Part shown: piece after piece, positions 1-12,017 of the stretch
How positions within the stretch are numbered: position 1 is the first letter of the stretch
How the letters are laid out: each line of letters starts with the position of its first letter
Assembly: GCA_037178675.1 (NCBI GenBank)
Contig: JAYMGJ010000125.1
Coordinates: forward strand, 1-39,750
Direction: 5' to 3'
Length of the DNA stretch: 39,750 nt
From: Scleroderma bovista
Taxonomy: Eukaryota; Basidiomycota; Agaricomycetes; Boletales; Sclerodermataceae
The notes under the pieces: generated by a model
Databases searched by the model: none
The model's input: the letters and a program-made list of their open reading frames with translations, nothing else
What the model was told of the DNA's origin: nothing
Translations under genes and position numbers: made by a program

Positions 1-527
1 GATCCCAGATGGGATGCGTGATGGAAGAAGCCATCACCGATAAACTGACCGAGTACTGCCCTCTCGTGTCCAACGAAGGGAATGACAACCGGTTTTCGTG
101 TGAACGGATCAATGAGGATACGTACCTGGTTTGGGATGCTTCTACACAACTCATGGTAGATGTGTCATACGAACAATTGAGGCACAGCGATTTCAACGTG
201 GTAGAATGGTTTATGAACCATCTAGAAGGTCTGGGAGAGATAGGATTAGGTTATCTGGAATTCGCGCGAGAGGCGAACACTCACCAGGCCCTCGAGTGCA
301 ATAAAATGGCTCCATCCAACGGCAGCTACTCTGCGCTGGAACGGAATGCTGCAATCACGAAGGATGTCACTCGGACGATCCCCAAACCGGTTATCGTAAT
401 CGTACATGTCAACGGCCAGCCCGCACGCGCGTTGGTGGACACTGGTTCCCTGGCCGACTTTATGTCGCTAAACCTGGCAGAACAATTAAAGGTAAAAAGA
501 ATCTGGCTGGAGAAGCCCCTACCTATA

Positions 528-3500
528 CAGTTGCGTTTGCTCAAAATAGGCAACTCAACTATAGACAAAAACAAAATCGTAACTACACCTTCAATATTGC
601 ACAATCTGGTATTTTAACTATATGACTGTACTTTAGTAGCTTATAGCTTGAAGATTATCAGGAAAGATATTCGAAATTTAAAGATCTCAGTAGTCGACCC
701 CCCAAAAAAGTGAACTTAATGCGGAGTTAGTCGGAGTTACCATATATAGCGATCGGAGTTACCTTTTATAGACATAGCGAATTAAGTAATTCTCAGTTAA
801 TTAATATTCCAACATTCATCATGAGTGTTGGACCGCAGCGCCTGTGCGACTTGTATTGTTTGACAGCAAACTCTGCTTGGCGTGCATTGAGCCCCTTTCT
901 GTGAACAGGTGAGGTTGAGTGAGGTTAAAAAATTTGTATTTCGTACCTGTAAGCATCCATGTAGCGCCAAGTTTTGCGAAAAAAAGCACGGATTGTCTTC
1001 ACCGGACAATCATTTAAGATCTCCGGAACAAGACGCTTTGCTGTCTGAAATGTGCCGTCAGCCACCATCCGGAAGCCTGCGGTGAAGTTGCGGCCCATCA
1101 AGATCAGTTCCCACCATCCACACAGTTCAATGCTGAACACTCACGCGCTTTCATCCACCCCCAATACATTTCAATCGGATTCAACTCGCAGTGAAACTTG
1201 GGCAAAAACCAACATTTGTGCCCTGCCGCTTCAATCACCAGCTGTACAAGTGGTTTCTCTTCTTTGAAGTCTTGCTGATTCATGAGCATTTTCCGCATAC
1301 AGCAATTGATCCTCAAGGATTCCTGGACAATGTCAAAATTGCTCTCACCCGGCTCGTCACCTCCTTCAGCTGCTGCCTGTGCTTCACGGCGCATCTGATC
1401 TTGTGCCTCACGAGACAGTTTACAGGTCTGACACTCCCCAACTGCTTTCCCGCCATTCACTGCCTGCAAAACTGATATCAGGCCACGCTCCTCCAAAACA
1501 GGGTGCATCCCCTTCGCCTGTCCACGGAACGCGAAGTCGGGATGGTGTGGTGGAAGGTCTGATGGGAAGACCATCACCTGTCGCCTTCCACGCAATTCAG
1601 GATTTGGGTTGTCCACTGGAATAAAGGTGTCGTGCATCAAACGCTGTTTTCCTCCCGGTCTAACATTCATATCTTTTGCATTCAGGGCATTTTTTGCAAA
1701 TGCGCCATGTGCTGACGACTGGTCGAAGACAAATTCGGCGACCGCATTTGGGTACTTCCGTTCAAAAATTGGAATCGTTCGTTTTACCTTATGCAACGTT
1801 CTGTAAGTATCTCTTCACACAGAATAATAAGACATCATGACTCACTTGTTCAACAAGTTTTTCGTTTGTCCAGAATCCATCATTATTCTTTCCAGGGTAA
1901 ATGATCTCACGAGCATCCAAAGAGCCCTTGAGTTGACGCTCTGCCGATAAGCTTGCATTTTCTTTTATTTCGCTTTCTGACAATGCCAGTCGCCCAGTTT
2001 GTTCAACGATAAAGTCCGAAATATGGACTGCACGGCCCTGACCCTTTTTCCGTAAAGGCATCTTGCCATCACGCACATAAACCCGACAGCGGAGCTCATT
2101 TGCACGAACAATGCTCTCATCGTGCATGATCGGTACATGAAGCTGTTCACCAGGTCCAAGCTGTGGCTCGATTGGCTCAAGACTGTCGTCTCTGTATGTG
2201 CATCGTAACCTAGTAATATCTCACTATAAAAATATCCATGCAGTAACAAAGAGCTTACCTTTCATTCTGACCAAACTTATCCAGGAACTCTTTGCGGTAT
2301 GCAACCACATCTTCCCACTCATGGCCATCAACATAGATACCTTTTTTACATTCCTTTAACTCGTATCCAACTTTTCTGAGCCATCTGCGAGCTGCACCAT
2401 CTGATATTTTTTGACCTGCAGCATCAAGACCCAAGGATGGAAGAATAATGGTATTGACCTGCTTCATCAGAAGCAGTGGAGTGATCTGGCGAAACTGAGG
2501 TAAGAGAAATTCCCCAATGAAATATATATGTATCTCACCTCGCCATCATGAAGTACTGTTAGGTATCAACGGACAGCTTGTGCAACACACTCATCATTTA
2601 GTAGTGATGGATGGGCATGATGCTTCCCTGTGCTTAGGGGAGGTAGTGTTCGAAATTGGGCAACATATTGGTACAACTTGCGGATCTTGCAAGCAAAATA
2701 GGGCCCTTTTCCAACTGAGGTGGAAATGGTATGGCTGGCCTTGACCATCGGTGCTTTAATCCTTGGATTTTGCTTATATTTCTCCCAGAGTTTGATGAAT
2801 TGCTGGAGTGAATTTAAGTGGAATAGTGCTGTAAATGACCTGTACTTTTTGGCATCATGCATGAGCCTTTTGACGCTTTTGATGACAGAGATTGACTCTG
2901 CCACATCATTGTCATCCTTGGTCACATCCAAAAAATCAGTGGCCGCTATTGCCACTTCGCCTGCATCAGGTTCGGGTATAGGTAATGCATTGTCTGACTT
3001 ATCTGAGCGAGTTGCTGGTTGGGAATCAGCCAGGGGCCTGGATTGAAGTTGAGAGCTGTGGTGTGGGTGGGACACAGCTGGCTCAGGAGGGCATTCAACA
3101 GTAGTGGCTTGTCCCATGCTAATGTGGGGCTCGTCATTTCCTACTGTCTGCTTTCGTGTGGGGACGAAAAATGCGGTGATTTTATGGTTATTTTGGGCAG
3201 CCCGTCGTAAAGCTCGCTCTCGCAGGTAGGTTCTGGTCCTCCCAGCTCCAGTATATGTTGGCATGGCAGTCTTTGGGAGTTTTATTGGCCGTTTACCCTG
3301 AGAGAAGGTATCCTGTCTCACATGAATCCTAAGGTCAGGTTCGAGTGTGAACCTTGGACTCACAGAAGTCATAACACTTGCCCAGAATCTCTGTGCATGT
3401 GTTGCAGCCTTTCGTGCACACATCTCCACATAATCTGGGGTAGCTTCAATTTCAAACTCGGTGAGAATGTCTTCTTGATGTTTTCGTTTTTCACCTGTGC

Positions 3501-3948
3501 AAATATCACTTTCAGACTCATCAGAGCTCCAATGATCTGATTCACTTCCATCTGACTCTTGTACATTGCAGTCCAGAAGACTGAATGACATGGAACAATC
3601 AGAATCAGTTGCATCGAAGTCATCTTCAGAGTCCAGTGGTTGATAGTTGGGGTCCAGAGTGAGGTCCAATAAGTCATCAACTAGACCATTATCAAAGTAC
3701 TTGGTCCCAGAAGTGCGTTGACGCTTGGCTTGCTTCTGCCGCTTTGTTAGAGGGGGCATTTCGCTGCAATATCCCATGTTTCAGTTTTTCCGCCCCGAAA
3801 GTGAACAATTACATAAGCAGGGGCACTTTTTTGAAAATGCAGAATTACGCTAATTAGAGGTACATTTCCTATCAAAATTTTAATCTGGAGGGCCAGAGAC
3901 CAAAACTGAGCCCAGCCGAGAGGTGCTGTGTTTATGTGAAAAACACTG
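528..3948 (-). mobile_element. Tc1/mariner/IS630-like DNA transposon inserted in gypsy protease
   Basis: Bounded by TA dinucleotides (526-527 and 3949-3950). Both ends begin CAGT reading inward (CAGTTGCGTTTG on the left; CAGTGTTTTTCAC on the right, reverse strand), as in many Tc1/mariner elements. The termini are only loosely similar beyond that. Excising the element with one TA rejoins the gypsy codons as CCT ATA CAA CTT GCC (P-I-Q-L-A), which fixes the boundaries. It contains one transposase gene on the minus strand. A second pair of imperfect repeats lies further in (CAAAAAAGTG near 706, inverted near 3832), plus short CGGAGTTA repeats at 720-765. Confidence 0.8.
793..3759 (-). pseudogene. 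Tc1/mariner/IS630-like DDE transposase, six exons, degraded
   Basis: Exons read on the minus strand: 3759-2539, 2494-2259, 2209-1846, 1800-1145, 1076-947, 898-793; all introns are GT..AG, 44-68 nt. The joined product has a long acidic N-terminus, a helix-turn-helix-like region (ARRWLRKVGY, then KKGIYVDGHE), first catalytic Asp in IMHDES, second in FDQSSAH and Glu in ELNPIEMYWGW, with 183 residues between the last two. The C-terminus after the last two introns reads FRKTWRYMDAYRKGLNARQ, a sensible continuation. Defects: TGA at 2566-2568 between AQAVR and YLTVL, and one extra base at the exon 3/4 junction (frame TTG CAT AAG is reached only by dropping one A). The start could also be the ATG at 3777. 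Confidence 0.8.
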
Positions 3949-4259
3949 TACAACTTGCCATGCAGGGATCCCGTTCGAGGGTCAACTTTGGCGTCTCTGT
4001 TCGTTTTCAGTACCAGGGAACCGACTATCAGCGATACTTCGATGTGATCAACCTCCAGAACTATGATATCATCTTGGGGACGCTGTTCCTATACCAACAC
4101 CAGGCGCTGGTGGGCTTGAATTCGTCACGATTAATTATCGGGTGTAGGGAACCTAGGGAGATGAAGGGACCACAGGTATCAATCCTTGAATCCCGTGCTA
4201 CCGAGATATACGAGGAGAACCTCGAGAAAGTACGAGAACACTTACGAGAACAGGCATGA

Positions 4260-7200
4260 CCACTGTGCTCTCAAGTCGGGGCAACGGCGTTGCCACCGTT
4301 CCGCGCAATAAACCACTCGATTCCCCTGATCGACGAGTCGAAAATATATCCGTGGCGGCCTTCAAGATGCCCTGAAGCTATGCATGAGCTCTGGATTGAA
4401 AAGAAGAACGCGTACCTTAAAACTGGGCGTTGGGAGATGACCGCCGCCCGGAACACTTGCCCAATGCTTCTAATATCCAAGGCGGGGGCACCCCCGAGAC
4501 TTCGAGTAGTGGTTGATCTGCGGGAACGAAACAAGAATACACGGAAATTGTCCTCCCCAATGCCAGACATGGAGGGGATCTTGAGGCGAGTGGCACGGAA
4601 ACCGTACCGATCGACGATCGATGGCCAAGATGCCTATGAACAGATACGCGTCGTGCCAGAACACGTATCTCGGACGGCCGTGACCACACCTGACGGAAAC
4701 ATGGTCAGTTTAGTGGTACAGCAGGGCGACTGCAACGCGCCTGCAACTTACCAGGCCCTAATGAATCATATGTTCGGGGAACACATCGGTATCTTCATGG
4801 ATGTTTATCTTGACGATATTATAATATACTCCGATACCTTGGAAGAGCATGTAAAGCACGTTAAGATCGTCTTGGAAATCCTTAAGCGGGAAAAGCTGTA
4901 CCTGAGCGAAAAGAAGCTTCGATTCCTTTGCAAAGAGGTGAAGATCCTCGGGCGGATCGTCGCCGACGATGGTATTCGTATGGACCCCGAGAAGGTCGAC
5001 AGTATCTTGAAGTGGAAGGTACCGACGAACCGGGCACTGTGCAGAGGATTTATCGGGTCAGTGGGATATCTGGCGGATGATATATACAAGGTGCGCGTAC
5101 CTTTGGGAGTGTTGTCCGAGGCAAGCGCAGAGACCCGGCCGTTCCGCTGGAGCTACACGGAACAAAGGGCATTTGACACTATCAAACGGTACATTACCAG
5201 TTGTGCCCCTCACTCTCGCGTACCCCTCGACTACGGTCCGAGCCACGATCCTATATGGATCATGACTGATGCGTGTGGCAACGGAATAGGCGGTGTGGTC
5301 GCCCAAGGCTCAGATTGGAAGAGTGCGAAGGTGGCTGCATTTTACTCAGCCAAGATGTCTTCTGCACAGCGGAATTACCCTGTACACGAACAAGAGATGT
5401 TAGCGGGCGTGGAAACGATGCTACGGCATCGGGACATACTGCAGGGAACACACTTTACCTGGGTGACCGATCACAAGAGCCTGATCCACGTGATGGACCA
5501 GAAGGGCTTGTCGGGCCGCCAGGCACGGTGGTTGGAAAAGCTGTCTGAATTTGACTTCACCGTGAAATACGTCGCCGGGGAAGAAAATGTCCTACCAGAT
5601 GCGTTGTCACGCTTATATGAGTATGATGAGCCCGGGACAATACGAGCACCTGAGGAATACTTACAGTTCGATGCGAGCGTCGAGACGACAACCACAAATG
5701 AGACGACCGCACTGAGCGCACCACTCTTTGTTGGTGTGGAGGCGCTCGCGATATCTCCAAGACGGAGCACTCGACTGCAACAGGCGGAGAGCATGGAAAT
5801 GTCTCCTCCTGAACCGCCCACACCCCCTAAGGATGCATCGACGGTGACTATACCGGCGACGGGGTCGGCTTTACCGCCTGGACGGGCGACCGCCAGGCCC
5901 CAACCACGCTCGCCGCGCAAGGGTCCTCCTCCTCCGCCTGCTGAAACGGGGCGCCCTGAGACAGGTGCTGAATTTGCAGCGCGAATGCGGGATCATTTCG
6001 TTCTTCTAGGCCCAGGTGAACGAAAGAAGGGGGGAGTGGGTACAGGTACCCAAAACAGAGCTACCCAAAACAGAGCAAACTCACCGGGTTCGCGTGAAAG
6101 ACCTAGCGCAGAGACCACCGAATACTCGACGCCACGCATACCAGTGACATACCCACATGAAGAAGGGTTACTGTTGCAAATAAAGGGTCAATACCACAGA
6201 GATCTGTTCTATAAGAAAATTCTGGACTCACCACAGGAATTCAAGACCTTCGAGACAACGAAAGACGGCTATATACGCTTGAAGCTAGCTGACCGAAGGG
6301 TGCTTTGCATTCCAAATATTCGAGAAGGTGAAAGACGCCTGCAGGAAACCATCATTGACCAGGCACACTCGTTACTAGCGCACTTAGGCCCTAGGAAGAC
6401 TCTGACTTACCTAAGGGAGTACGTCTGGTGGGATACGATGAGTCCCGATGTCCAAGCATTTTGTAATTCCTGCGTAACATGTCAGAAGAGCAAACCCCCG
6501 ACACAGAAACCATACGGACTGTTGAACCCTCTGTCCGTGCCATCTAAACCATGGGACGCAATAGGTGTGGACTTCGTGGGACCACTGCCCGAGTCTAAGG
6601 ACAGAAATGGAAAATACGACTCAATTACCGTCATTATTGACTTACTCACCGCTATGGTACATATAGTGCCTAGCCGGATAGACTACACCGCAAAAGATAT
6701 CGCTGAATTGATGTTCCACGAAGTGTACCGATTACACGGACTACCCAGGGCGATCATTAGCGACCGAGACGTCCTATTTACTAGTCTATTTTGGACGCAC
6801 CTTAACAAACTGATTGGAGTCCGTCAAAAAATGTCCAGTGCCTATCATCCTGAGACGGACGGGTCGACTGAAAGGGCCAACCGGACGGTCGGACAGATGC
6901 TCCGAGCATGTATAGGGCCCACACAAAAAGATTGGGTGACCAGACTACCTGCGATCGAATTCGCGATCAATATAGCTCGATCAGAGTCAACCGGATACGC
7001 ACCCTTCTTCCTGAACACTGGCAGAATGCCAAGGGCCATGATTTGGGATAGCCCCGGAAGGGACGAATATCCGAATGTCCGAACCTATGCGTGGAAAATG
7101 AAATTAGCACTGATGACGGCGCATGACGCGTTATTGGCAACGCGGGTCAAACAGACGGTTCAAGCAAATAAAAAGCGACGGATGTGTCCGCTGGAGAATG

Positions 7201-7352
7201 GCGATCTGGTATATATATCGACCAGGAACATTAGTTACCCGAAAGGAACGTCGCGGAAACTCATACCGAAGTTTATAGGACCCTACCGCATCATTGAGGA
7301 CTTCAGAAATAATTCATATCGCATCGACTTGCCAGACAACCTAAAACAGTGA
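4260..7352 (+). pseudogene. Gypsy reverse transcriptase, RNase H and integrase
   Basis: This 1020-residue open stretch carries RT at roughly residues 20-230 with the catalytic YLDD box (about 4806-4817), then RNase H with MTDACGNGIGG and a downstream HEQEML segment, then a proline-rich linker. The integrase has a zinc-binding HHCC domain (QAHSLLAHLG ... CNSCVTCQKS) and the DDE core: D in VDFVG, D in SDRDV, E in TDGSTERAN. It copies element RNA and inserts the cDNA. The frame ends at TGA 7350-7352, and the same frame continues with GVHNVFHLSLLRVH, which belongs to this family's polyprotein, so the stop is a premature nonsense codon and not the family terminus. RT and integrase active sites are intact. 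Confidence 0.9.
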
Positions 7353-8969
7353 GGCGTACATAATGTTTTCCACTTGTCATTATTGAGGGTACACATACCA
7401 AGTGATGACAGGTTGTTCCCTGGAAGAAGGGACGATCAGTTAGAAGATCTCGGGGGAACTAACCGGGAATGGGCCGTGGAAAGAATACTGCAGCATCGGG
7501 GGAGTCACTCAGATGCAGAGTTCGAGATTCAATGGACAGCCGGCGATAAGTCCTGGCTGCCATATCACGAAGTGTCACACTTGAGAGCGTTGGTCGACTA
7601 CTTTGAAGTTATTGGAGTGACAGGAATAGAAAATTTGCGACGAACGGGCAATGAGGATCAATCGGACGATGATCTTCAGGTGTCCTCTGGACACTCGGCT
7701 CCCCATGCGTTTGGAGCCTACTTAAGCTGCCCGCCTCGTCAACAAAACTCAACCGCTCCTCGCAACCCTCGAACTCACCGCGCTCACCACCCCCACTTGA
7801 CTCCCTTACCTCGGCCCCAGCGCTTTCATTCACGTCCTTGCCGACCTCTCCCCTGCAAAACGCAGCCGCCGCGATATAGAAGCAGACGGCACCAACAGCC
7901 TGACCCAGTGGAACGGTACATTGACTGTATCAATTGCGGACGGGTCTACGTTGATCTGCGCACCTGCGTTAGTCGACAGTCGTCTCAGCAACCTCGTCGA
8001 CATACCATTATAGATCCTCCTCACCCCTGCCGGAACGTGAAGCCAACCGCACCTCCGCGCGCTCCCCGATCCAGTCGTTATCGCTCGAGCCATTGTACTC
8101 ACCCTCGCCCGACACGTCCGATGGCCTACCAGCGCCGCCGAAACATTGAAAAATCCGGACCGGAGTTTTACTCCGTTCGCTGGAGCCTGGAAGAAGGTGA
8201 CGAAGATCGCCGAATGTTGGTGCACCGTGAGCAGGTGCGGGCCTACTTTCGCTTCGACGCGGCGCTCCGTCGAGGAAAGGATCGCCCACCTTACCTCCCC
8301 TGCGGGTACACCCAGTTCAGTGCCGCCTATGCCCATGAGGCCACTGCTATATCCCGATTCACCACCTTCGAGCAGGATGAGGACGGAGTCAGTCATGTTG
8401 TTATTAATGGCCGCGTACCTACTCCCGCCGAGGTGTTAGGCCCCAACGCGGACCTCCGAAGCCCAGAAGAGAGGGAAGGAGGTCGGGTCTTGAACGGAGC
8501 CGAAAACGAGACACTAGAGAGTATGCTGTGGGACGCTGCGGATAAGATCAAACGTCAGCGCCAGAACTCGCAACGAGGATACTCCGCTCGCAGAGACAAG
8601 CGAGGCGACTATCGTACTGATCGGGGATCGCTCACCGAGCGGATCGTCGAATCGCCGTACAGCCGCCCCAACCAGAAGCAACGCGGGAAGAAGAGAGCAC
8701 GCACCTTCGACGACGAGACTCGTTTCTCGCCGTCCGTTGCCCCTTCCGTGGAATTCGTGTCAATGACGACTGCCGGGCCTAGTCACCCTATTGAAGAGGC
8801 TGAGGACGCTGGCATGTATGGAGACGAGGACGGCGTTTACGATGAGGAAGAAGAGGAAATTCCCGTCGACCAGGAGATGGAAGGGGAAAGAGAAGTCGAG
8901 GGAGCACCAGTCGAGGGCAAGGGAAAGGCTGTCGACCGCACGCAAACCTCGTTGCCCGCCACGCAGTAA
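7353..8969 (+). pseudogene. Gypsy chromodomain and C-terminal tail
   Basis: Continues the polyprotein frame past TGA 7350-7352. A chromodomain lies near the start (EWAVERILQHR, then FEIQWTAGDKSWLPYHEV at about 7470-7580), the module that in chromoviruses directs integration to marked chromatin. It is followed by a proline/arginine-rich low-complexity segment, then a more conserved-looking block (YSVRWSLEEGDEDRRMLVHR), and a charged end rich in acidic residues. The stop at 8967-8969 lies 16 bp before the polypurine tract. This long extension after the chromodomain fits what I know of basidiomycete gypsy elements, but the function of the tail is not known to me. Confidence 0.82.
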
Positions 8970-8985
8970 AGGCAGTGCCTGCCTT

Positions 8986-8996
8986 GAAGGGGGGAG
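8986..8996 (+). other. Gypsy polypurine tract
   Basis: GAAGGGGGGAG immediately before the 3' LTR start TGTAAGG. It primes plus-strand DNA synthesis in LTR retrotransposons; position and composition are typical. Confidence 0.8.
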
Positions 8997-9289
8997 TGTA
9001 AGGATCTCATGCTTATTCAGCGGATACCCAGTTCCGATTACTCAATTCGTATTACTACTCTTTGACATTGATTGACAAGCCCTTGTCGTTCTCTTATTAC
9101 TTTTAGTTCCCCTTCCCACACCACTTTCTTTGCTTGCCCCTGGGCTGTAGGGTATAAAGTCGATACCGTTCGTTTGTCGTAGTTGCAGTCTTTTCCTGAA
9201 TACCAGTTACCATTGCTAGGTGATTGTTTCAGCTTGAGAAGATTCTGTTGTGACCGCGTTAGAGATTAGCTACCTCTATCGTCGTTACA
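8997..9289 (+). repeat. Gypsy 3' LTR
   Basis: Starts TGTAAGGATCTC directly after the polypurine tract. A TATA-like GGTATAAAG lies at 9151-9159. I place the end at CGTTACA (9289) because LTRs of this type begin TGTAA and end TTACA; the 5' LTR is not available to confirm this, so the right boundary is provisional. Confidence 0.65.
9151..9159 (+). promoter_or_regulatory. TATA box of gypsy LTR promoter
   Basis: GGTATAAAG, about 155 bp into the LTR, is the only good TATA-like site in it and would mark the U3/R region. Confidence 0.5.
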
Positions 9290-9481
9290 GTCTTCCACTA
9301 CTCATTATTGGATTGTATAGAGTATGGGCCTTGTATATGGTTAGTAGAAGGGAAAACAGGGCTCTAGAGGGGGTTGGGTGTTGTGAAAAACCGGGGTCCT
9401 TGGGATTTCGGATTTGATGATGGTGGTTCACTGCAGTTTCCCCATAGGAATCTTGTGTAACCTAACCCCCCTCCTCGTATC

Positions 9482-9808
9482 ATGGAGGTGCGTGCATGAT
9501 TGTATTCAGCCCAGCATCGTCTGATTGTCGCAGGTCGTCAACCCACGAGCCGCGCTTCTCTCCAACTTCGAGGTTCTGGCCCCCGAGAGCTTCATGTTGA
9601 CCCTGTCGCACGAGCCAAGACAGCCCTGCGAACCAAAAAGGAAGAGGATGCAGCTGGCAGACCAGTACATACACGACTCGCATATGGAGGAAGTGTAGTC
9701 CGATGTAGGGATCTTGCAGCTCGTAAAGGACCTCGCACCGTTCAGCATGACAAAGGCGGAGAAATTCCAGATCGTGAATCTCCTACGGAACTCGTAGAGC
9801 ACTATGTG
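9482..9808 (+). pseudogene. Truncated RPC17 (RNA polymerase III subunit) pseudogene
   Basis: A degraded copy of the intact gene at 14671-15501. It keeps the two-codon first exon (ATG GAG), the complete first intron with its CAG acceptor, and exon 2 sequence through GAGGAAGTGT. It then jumps to AGTCCGATG of exon 3, losing the end of exon 2, all of intron 2 and the start of exon 3 (equivalent to about 14891-15045). A short deletion in exon 2 shifts the frame. At the end of exon 3 the donor GTAAGT is changed to CTAAGT. Retention of intron 1, and of upstream sequence (CCATAGGAATCTT at about 9441), shows copying at the DNA level and not retroposition. Unlikely to make a functional subunit. Confidence 0.85.
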
Positions 9809-9982
9809 CTAAGTACAGTATGTACACGTCCTCGTCACTACATACTACTCGTTATTTGGTGTTCCTCCTGGCATAGCTGCATGGTGGTGGTTCAGAGAAA
9901 CGGGCACGCAGAAATTGTATCCAAACAACTGTAATAGCATATCGGTAGCATCAATGGCTCACCATGCACCGTGTCCTTCAGT

Positions 9983-10961
9983 TCAAAAAACACTATCGCC
10001 GGATGAAAGGAGTTCTTTGCCATCTTCGTCATCTTCGTCAGAGAATTCGTCGTCATCCAGAACAGGCCACCCTTCATCCTGCCGTGACCGAACCACTTCC
10101 TCCATTTGAACAACCTGTCCCTCCGCAATGGTTACTGCCACAAGGTCATCTGCATATACGGCACGATAGTATGCTCCGTCGTCTTCTACCTCCAATAATC
10201 CACGGTTATCCAACACTTTCGCAATCACATCCATTTGAACTTCGCCGATGGCGAGCTGTCCTTCGTACTGTTCACAGACAGCGGACATAAAGTCCTTTTG
10301 TCGTTCGGCCGATTCAATTTCTGCCAATGCGAGAGCAACACAGTGTGTCATGCGATCAAGGTCTGCCTTCTTGGCTTGGTGGGCTTTCAACAATACCCTG
10401 TCGGGCAATCCGGTAAGCACCCTGATAAAATATTCCTTGCCCTGCGGTAGCGCGAGTGTGCAAGGCAAATTAGTTGAGCAACCGAACTAATGACCACAGA
10501 CATACCTCGTGAACGTCTTCCAAAGTCATGCCATTGAACGATGATAATGCCAACGACCTTGTTGCGAATCCAAGTTCCAACGGGATAGTCCGACTTCTTC
10601 CGATGTAAGGATGATACTTTTCACGCATGCGCATCTGCGCATCGACAGTACGAGCTCTGACAGAAGTAGGAGATGGGCCGGGGTCTCTCTGCTGAGAGAC
10701 ACCCGCGTGTAGATCGCCACGTCCGGATCGCGCTTGCGGTCGCGCAGACGGGGTGAAGTTCCGTGGTTGAAGGGAAGGAGGGGGGGAATTGACTGAAAAG
10801 GTGTAAGTGTCCGAACTGCCAGAGGATAGTTGTCTTGTACTTAGTTCTTTCTTGGAATCATCTTCTGATAGGAACTTTGCGTTGGGGTTACTGTCCAAAG
10901 CGCCATCTTCTGGACTCGATGAATTCTCTGAGGTAGGAGAGTGTCGAGGTACAGCAGCCAT
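9983..10961 (-). CDS. Hypothetical protein, two exons, acidic C-terminus
   Basis: Exons 10961-10506 and 10441-9983, joined by a 64-nt intron (donor GTATGT, acceptor CGCAG), give 304 residues with the frame open throughout. The first ~110 residues are Ser/Pro/Arg-rich and probably disordered. The middle (from FNGMTLEDVHEGKEYFIRVL through AEIESAERQKDFMSAVCEQYEG) looks helical and folded, and the last ~25 residues are strongly acidic (DDDEFSDEDDEDG). No signal peptide or membrane segment is evident. I do not recognise a family. The start is the ATG at 10961. Its 3' end faces the RPC17 pseudogene. Confidence 0.75.
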
Positions 10962-12017
10962 GTTCCTCGAGTGATGCCTAGCAGATATGGTGGCCTTGGA
11001 GAAGAAACAGAGTCAGCGCAGCCTTCTGACTTAGCAACATTTCCAACACCCCCAACCCTACTACATACTTCGATGGAGGTCACTATCTGTCCAATGACTG
11101 TTTGTTTCCCCGATGAGTCGGCATCAACACCATTTCTAAGCGGTGACGCTCTTTAGCTTTATAGCGTCCCATTCCTGCCAGTACGGATCAGCTGAGGCCA
11201 GTGACAGATAATCCACATGTCGAAAATGTGTGCTTAATCCGCGAGAGTTAATTGGTGTGTGTACGTCAGAGTCAAAAGTCATTCATTTTATCCAAATGTT
11301 CCTTCCTCTGTTAGCCAACATCGCTGGCCCCGCTCAAAAGCTAGCTCAACAAGGCATGTCGCTTTGGTACTCGGATCGATGTTCTGCACTGCAGTGCACT
11401 TGGGACGGTTTGAACTACACGGTGGAGATCATGCACATCCCTCGGGCGCACCACGAAAGGAGGCGGCTAGAGTTCTGGTCTTCCACATGACAAACGTCGA
11501 ATCATGCGATTCATCTTCCGCGTCCATTCGTATAATTATCGCTCACTTACTCGAATATCTGCGACAGTGCAAAACTTCCATGAGCCGCTCGACACTAGGT
11601 ACGTAACAATCTCCATATTGTCACCGATAGGTGGTTAGATTTGCTCATATAGCTTGCAGAATTAGGGTGTTTCCTTGTTCACCAAGCATCTGCGCCCCCA
11701 AGTCCATATAATGTTCGATGATGCTGGTACCGTGGCGACGTTGAGTTAGGATGCGTTCTACGCCACCCTGGGACGAGCAATAGCCAAGGTTGAGTCTCGT
11801 TAGCTCGCTAGAAACGACAAAGGGTATAACTTTTTGAACGGAGATCGGCGTCGAATGCTCAATTGATTTTTCGGCATGCTTCATAGTCAATTCGGTATTG
11901 GATTTCTGCTGTGCATGCATTTCTACTGGTTATATTACACTGTTCTCAACATATACGGACATTCCCAGGAGCTGGCCTCCTGGCTTGGTTGAACGTGACG
12001 CTCTTCACTGCCAAAGT
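10962..12017. other. Intergenic region, no gene recognised
   Basis: Lies between the 5' end of the hypothetical gene and the 3' end of the monooxygenase gene. Short open stretches exist on both strands (for example 11230-11606 plus, 11645-11920 minus), but none shows a known motif or joins across convincing splice sites. It should hold the promoter of the gene starting at 10961; I see no clear TATA. Confidence 0.5.

Larger units (their letters stand above)
9..4259 (+). pseudogene. Gypsy gag C-terminus and retropepsin-like protease, split by a transposon
   Basis: Residues read from 9 contain the retropepsin active-site motif VDTGS at about 438-452. The frame runs to P-I (codon ATA at 525-527) and resumes at 3951 with QLAMQGSR, followed by the flap and hydrophobic segment ending in NYDIILGT. 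Removing 528-3948 plus one TA restores a continuous frame. The last codon before the RT region is an in-frame TGA at 4257-4259; downstream sequence in the same frame (PLCSQVGATALPPFRAINH) continues directly into RT, so this is a nonsense mutation and not a natural gag-pol boundary. A CGA-to-TGA change would explain it. The start at 9 is only the first ATG in the window; the true N-terminus is upstream. Confidence 0.85.
1..9289 (+). mobile_element. Ty3/gypsy chromovirus-type LTR retrotransposon, 5' end outside window
   Basis: The element is seen from the gag/protease junction to the 3' LTR. Order: aspartic protease, reverse transcriptase, RNase H, integrase, chromodomain, long basic/acidic tail, polypurine tract, 3' LTR, which is the Ty3/gypsy order (integrase after RT). 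All pieces lie in one frame once the Tc1/mariner-like insertion at 528-3948 is removed. It is inactive: the protease is interrupted by that insertion and TGA stops fall at 4257-4259 and 7350-7352. The rest of the frame is open for over 2.5 kb, so inactivation looks recent. The 5' LTR and most of gag are not in the window. Confidence 0.93.

Noticed and set aside
1104..1624. Plus-strand open frames overlapping the Tc1-like transposase
   Set aside because: They are antisense shadows of exons with DDE motifs and carry no motif of their own.
9482..9808. Processed retrocopy of RPC17
   Set aside because: Intron 1 is retained and the large deletion does not end at splice sites.
11230..11920. Open stretches in the intergenic region as a gene
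   Set aside because: No recognised domain and no splice chain that extends them.
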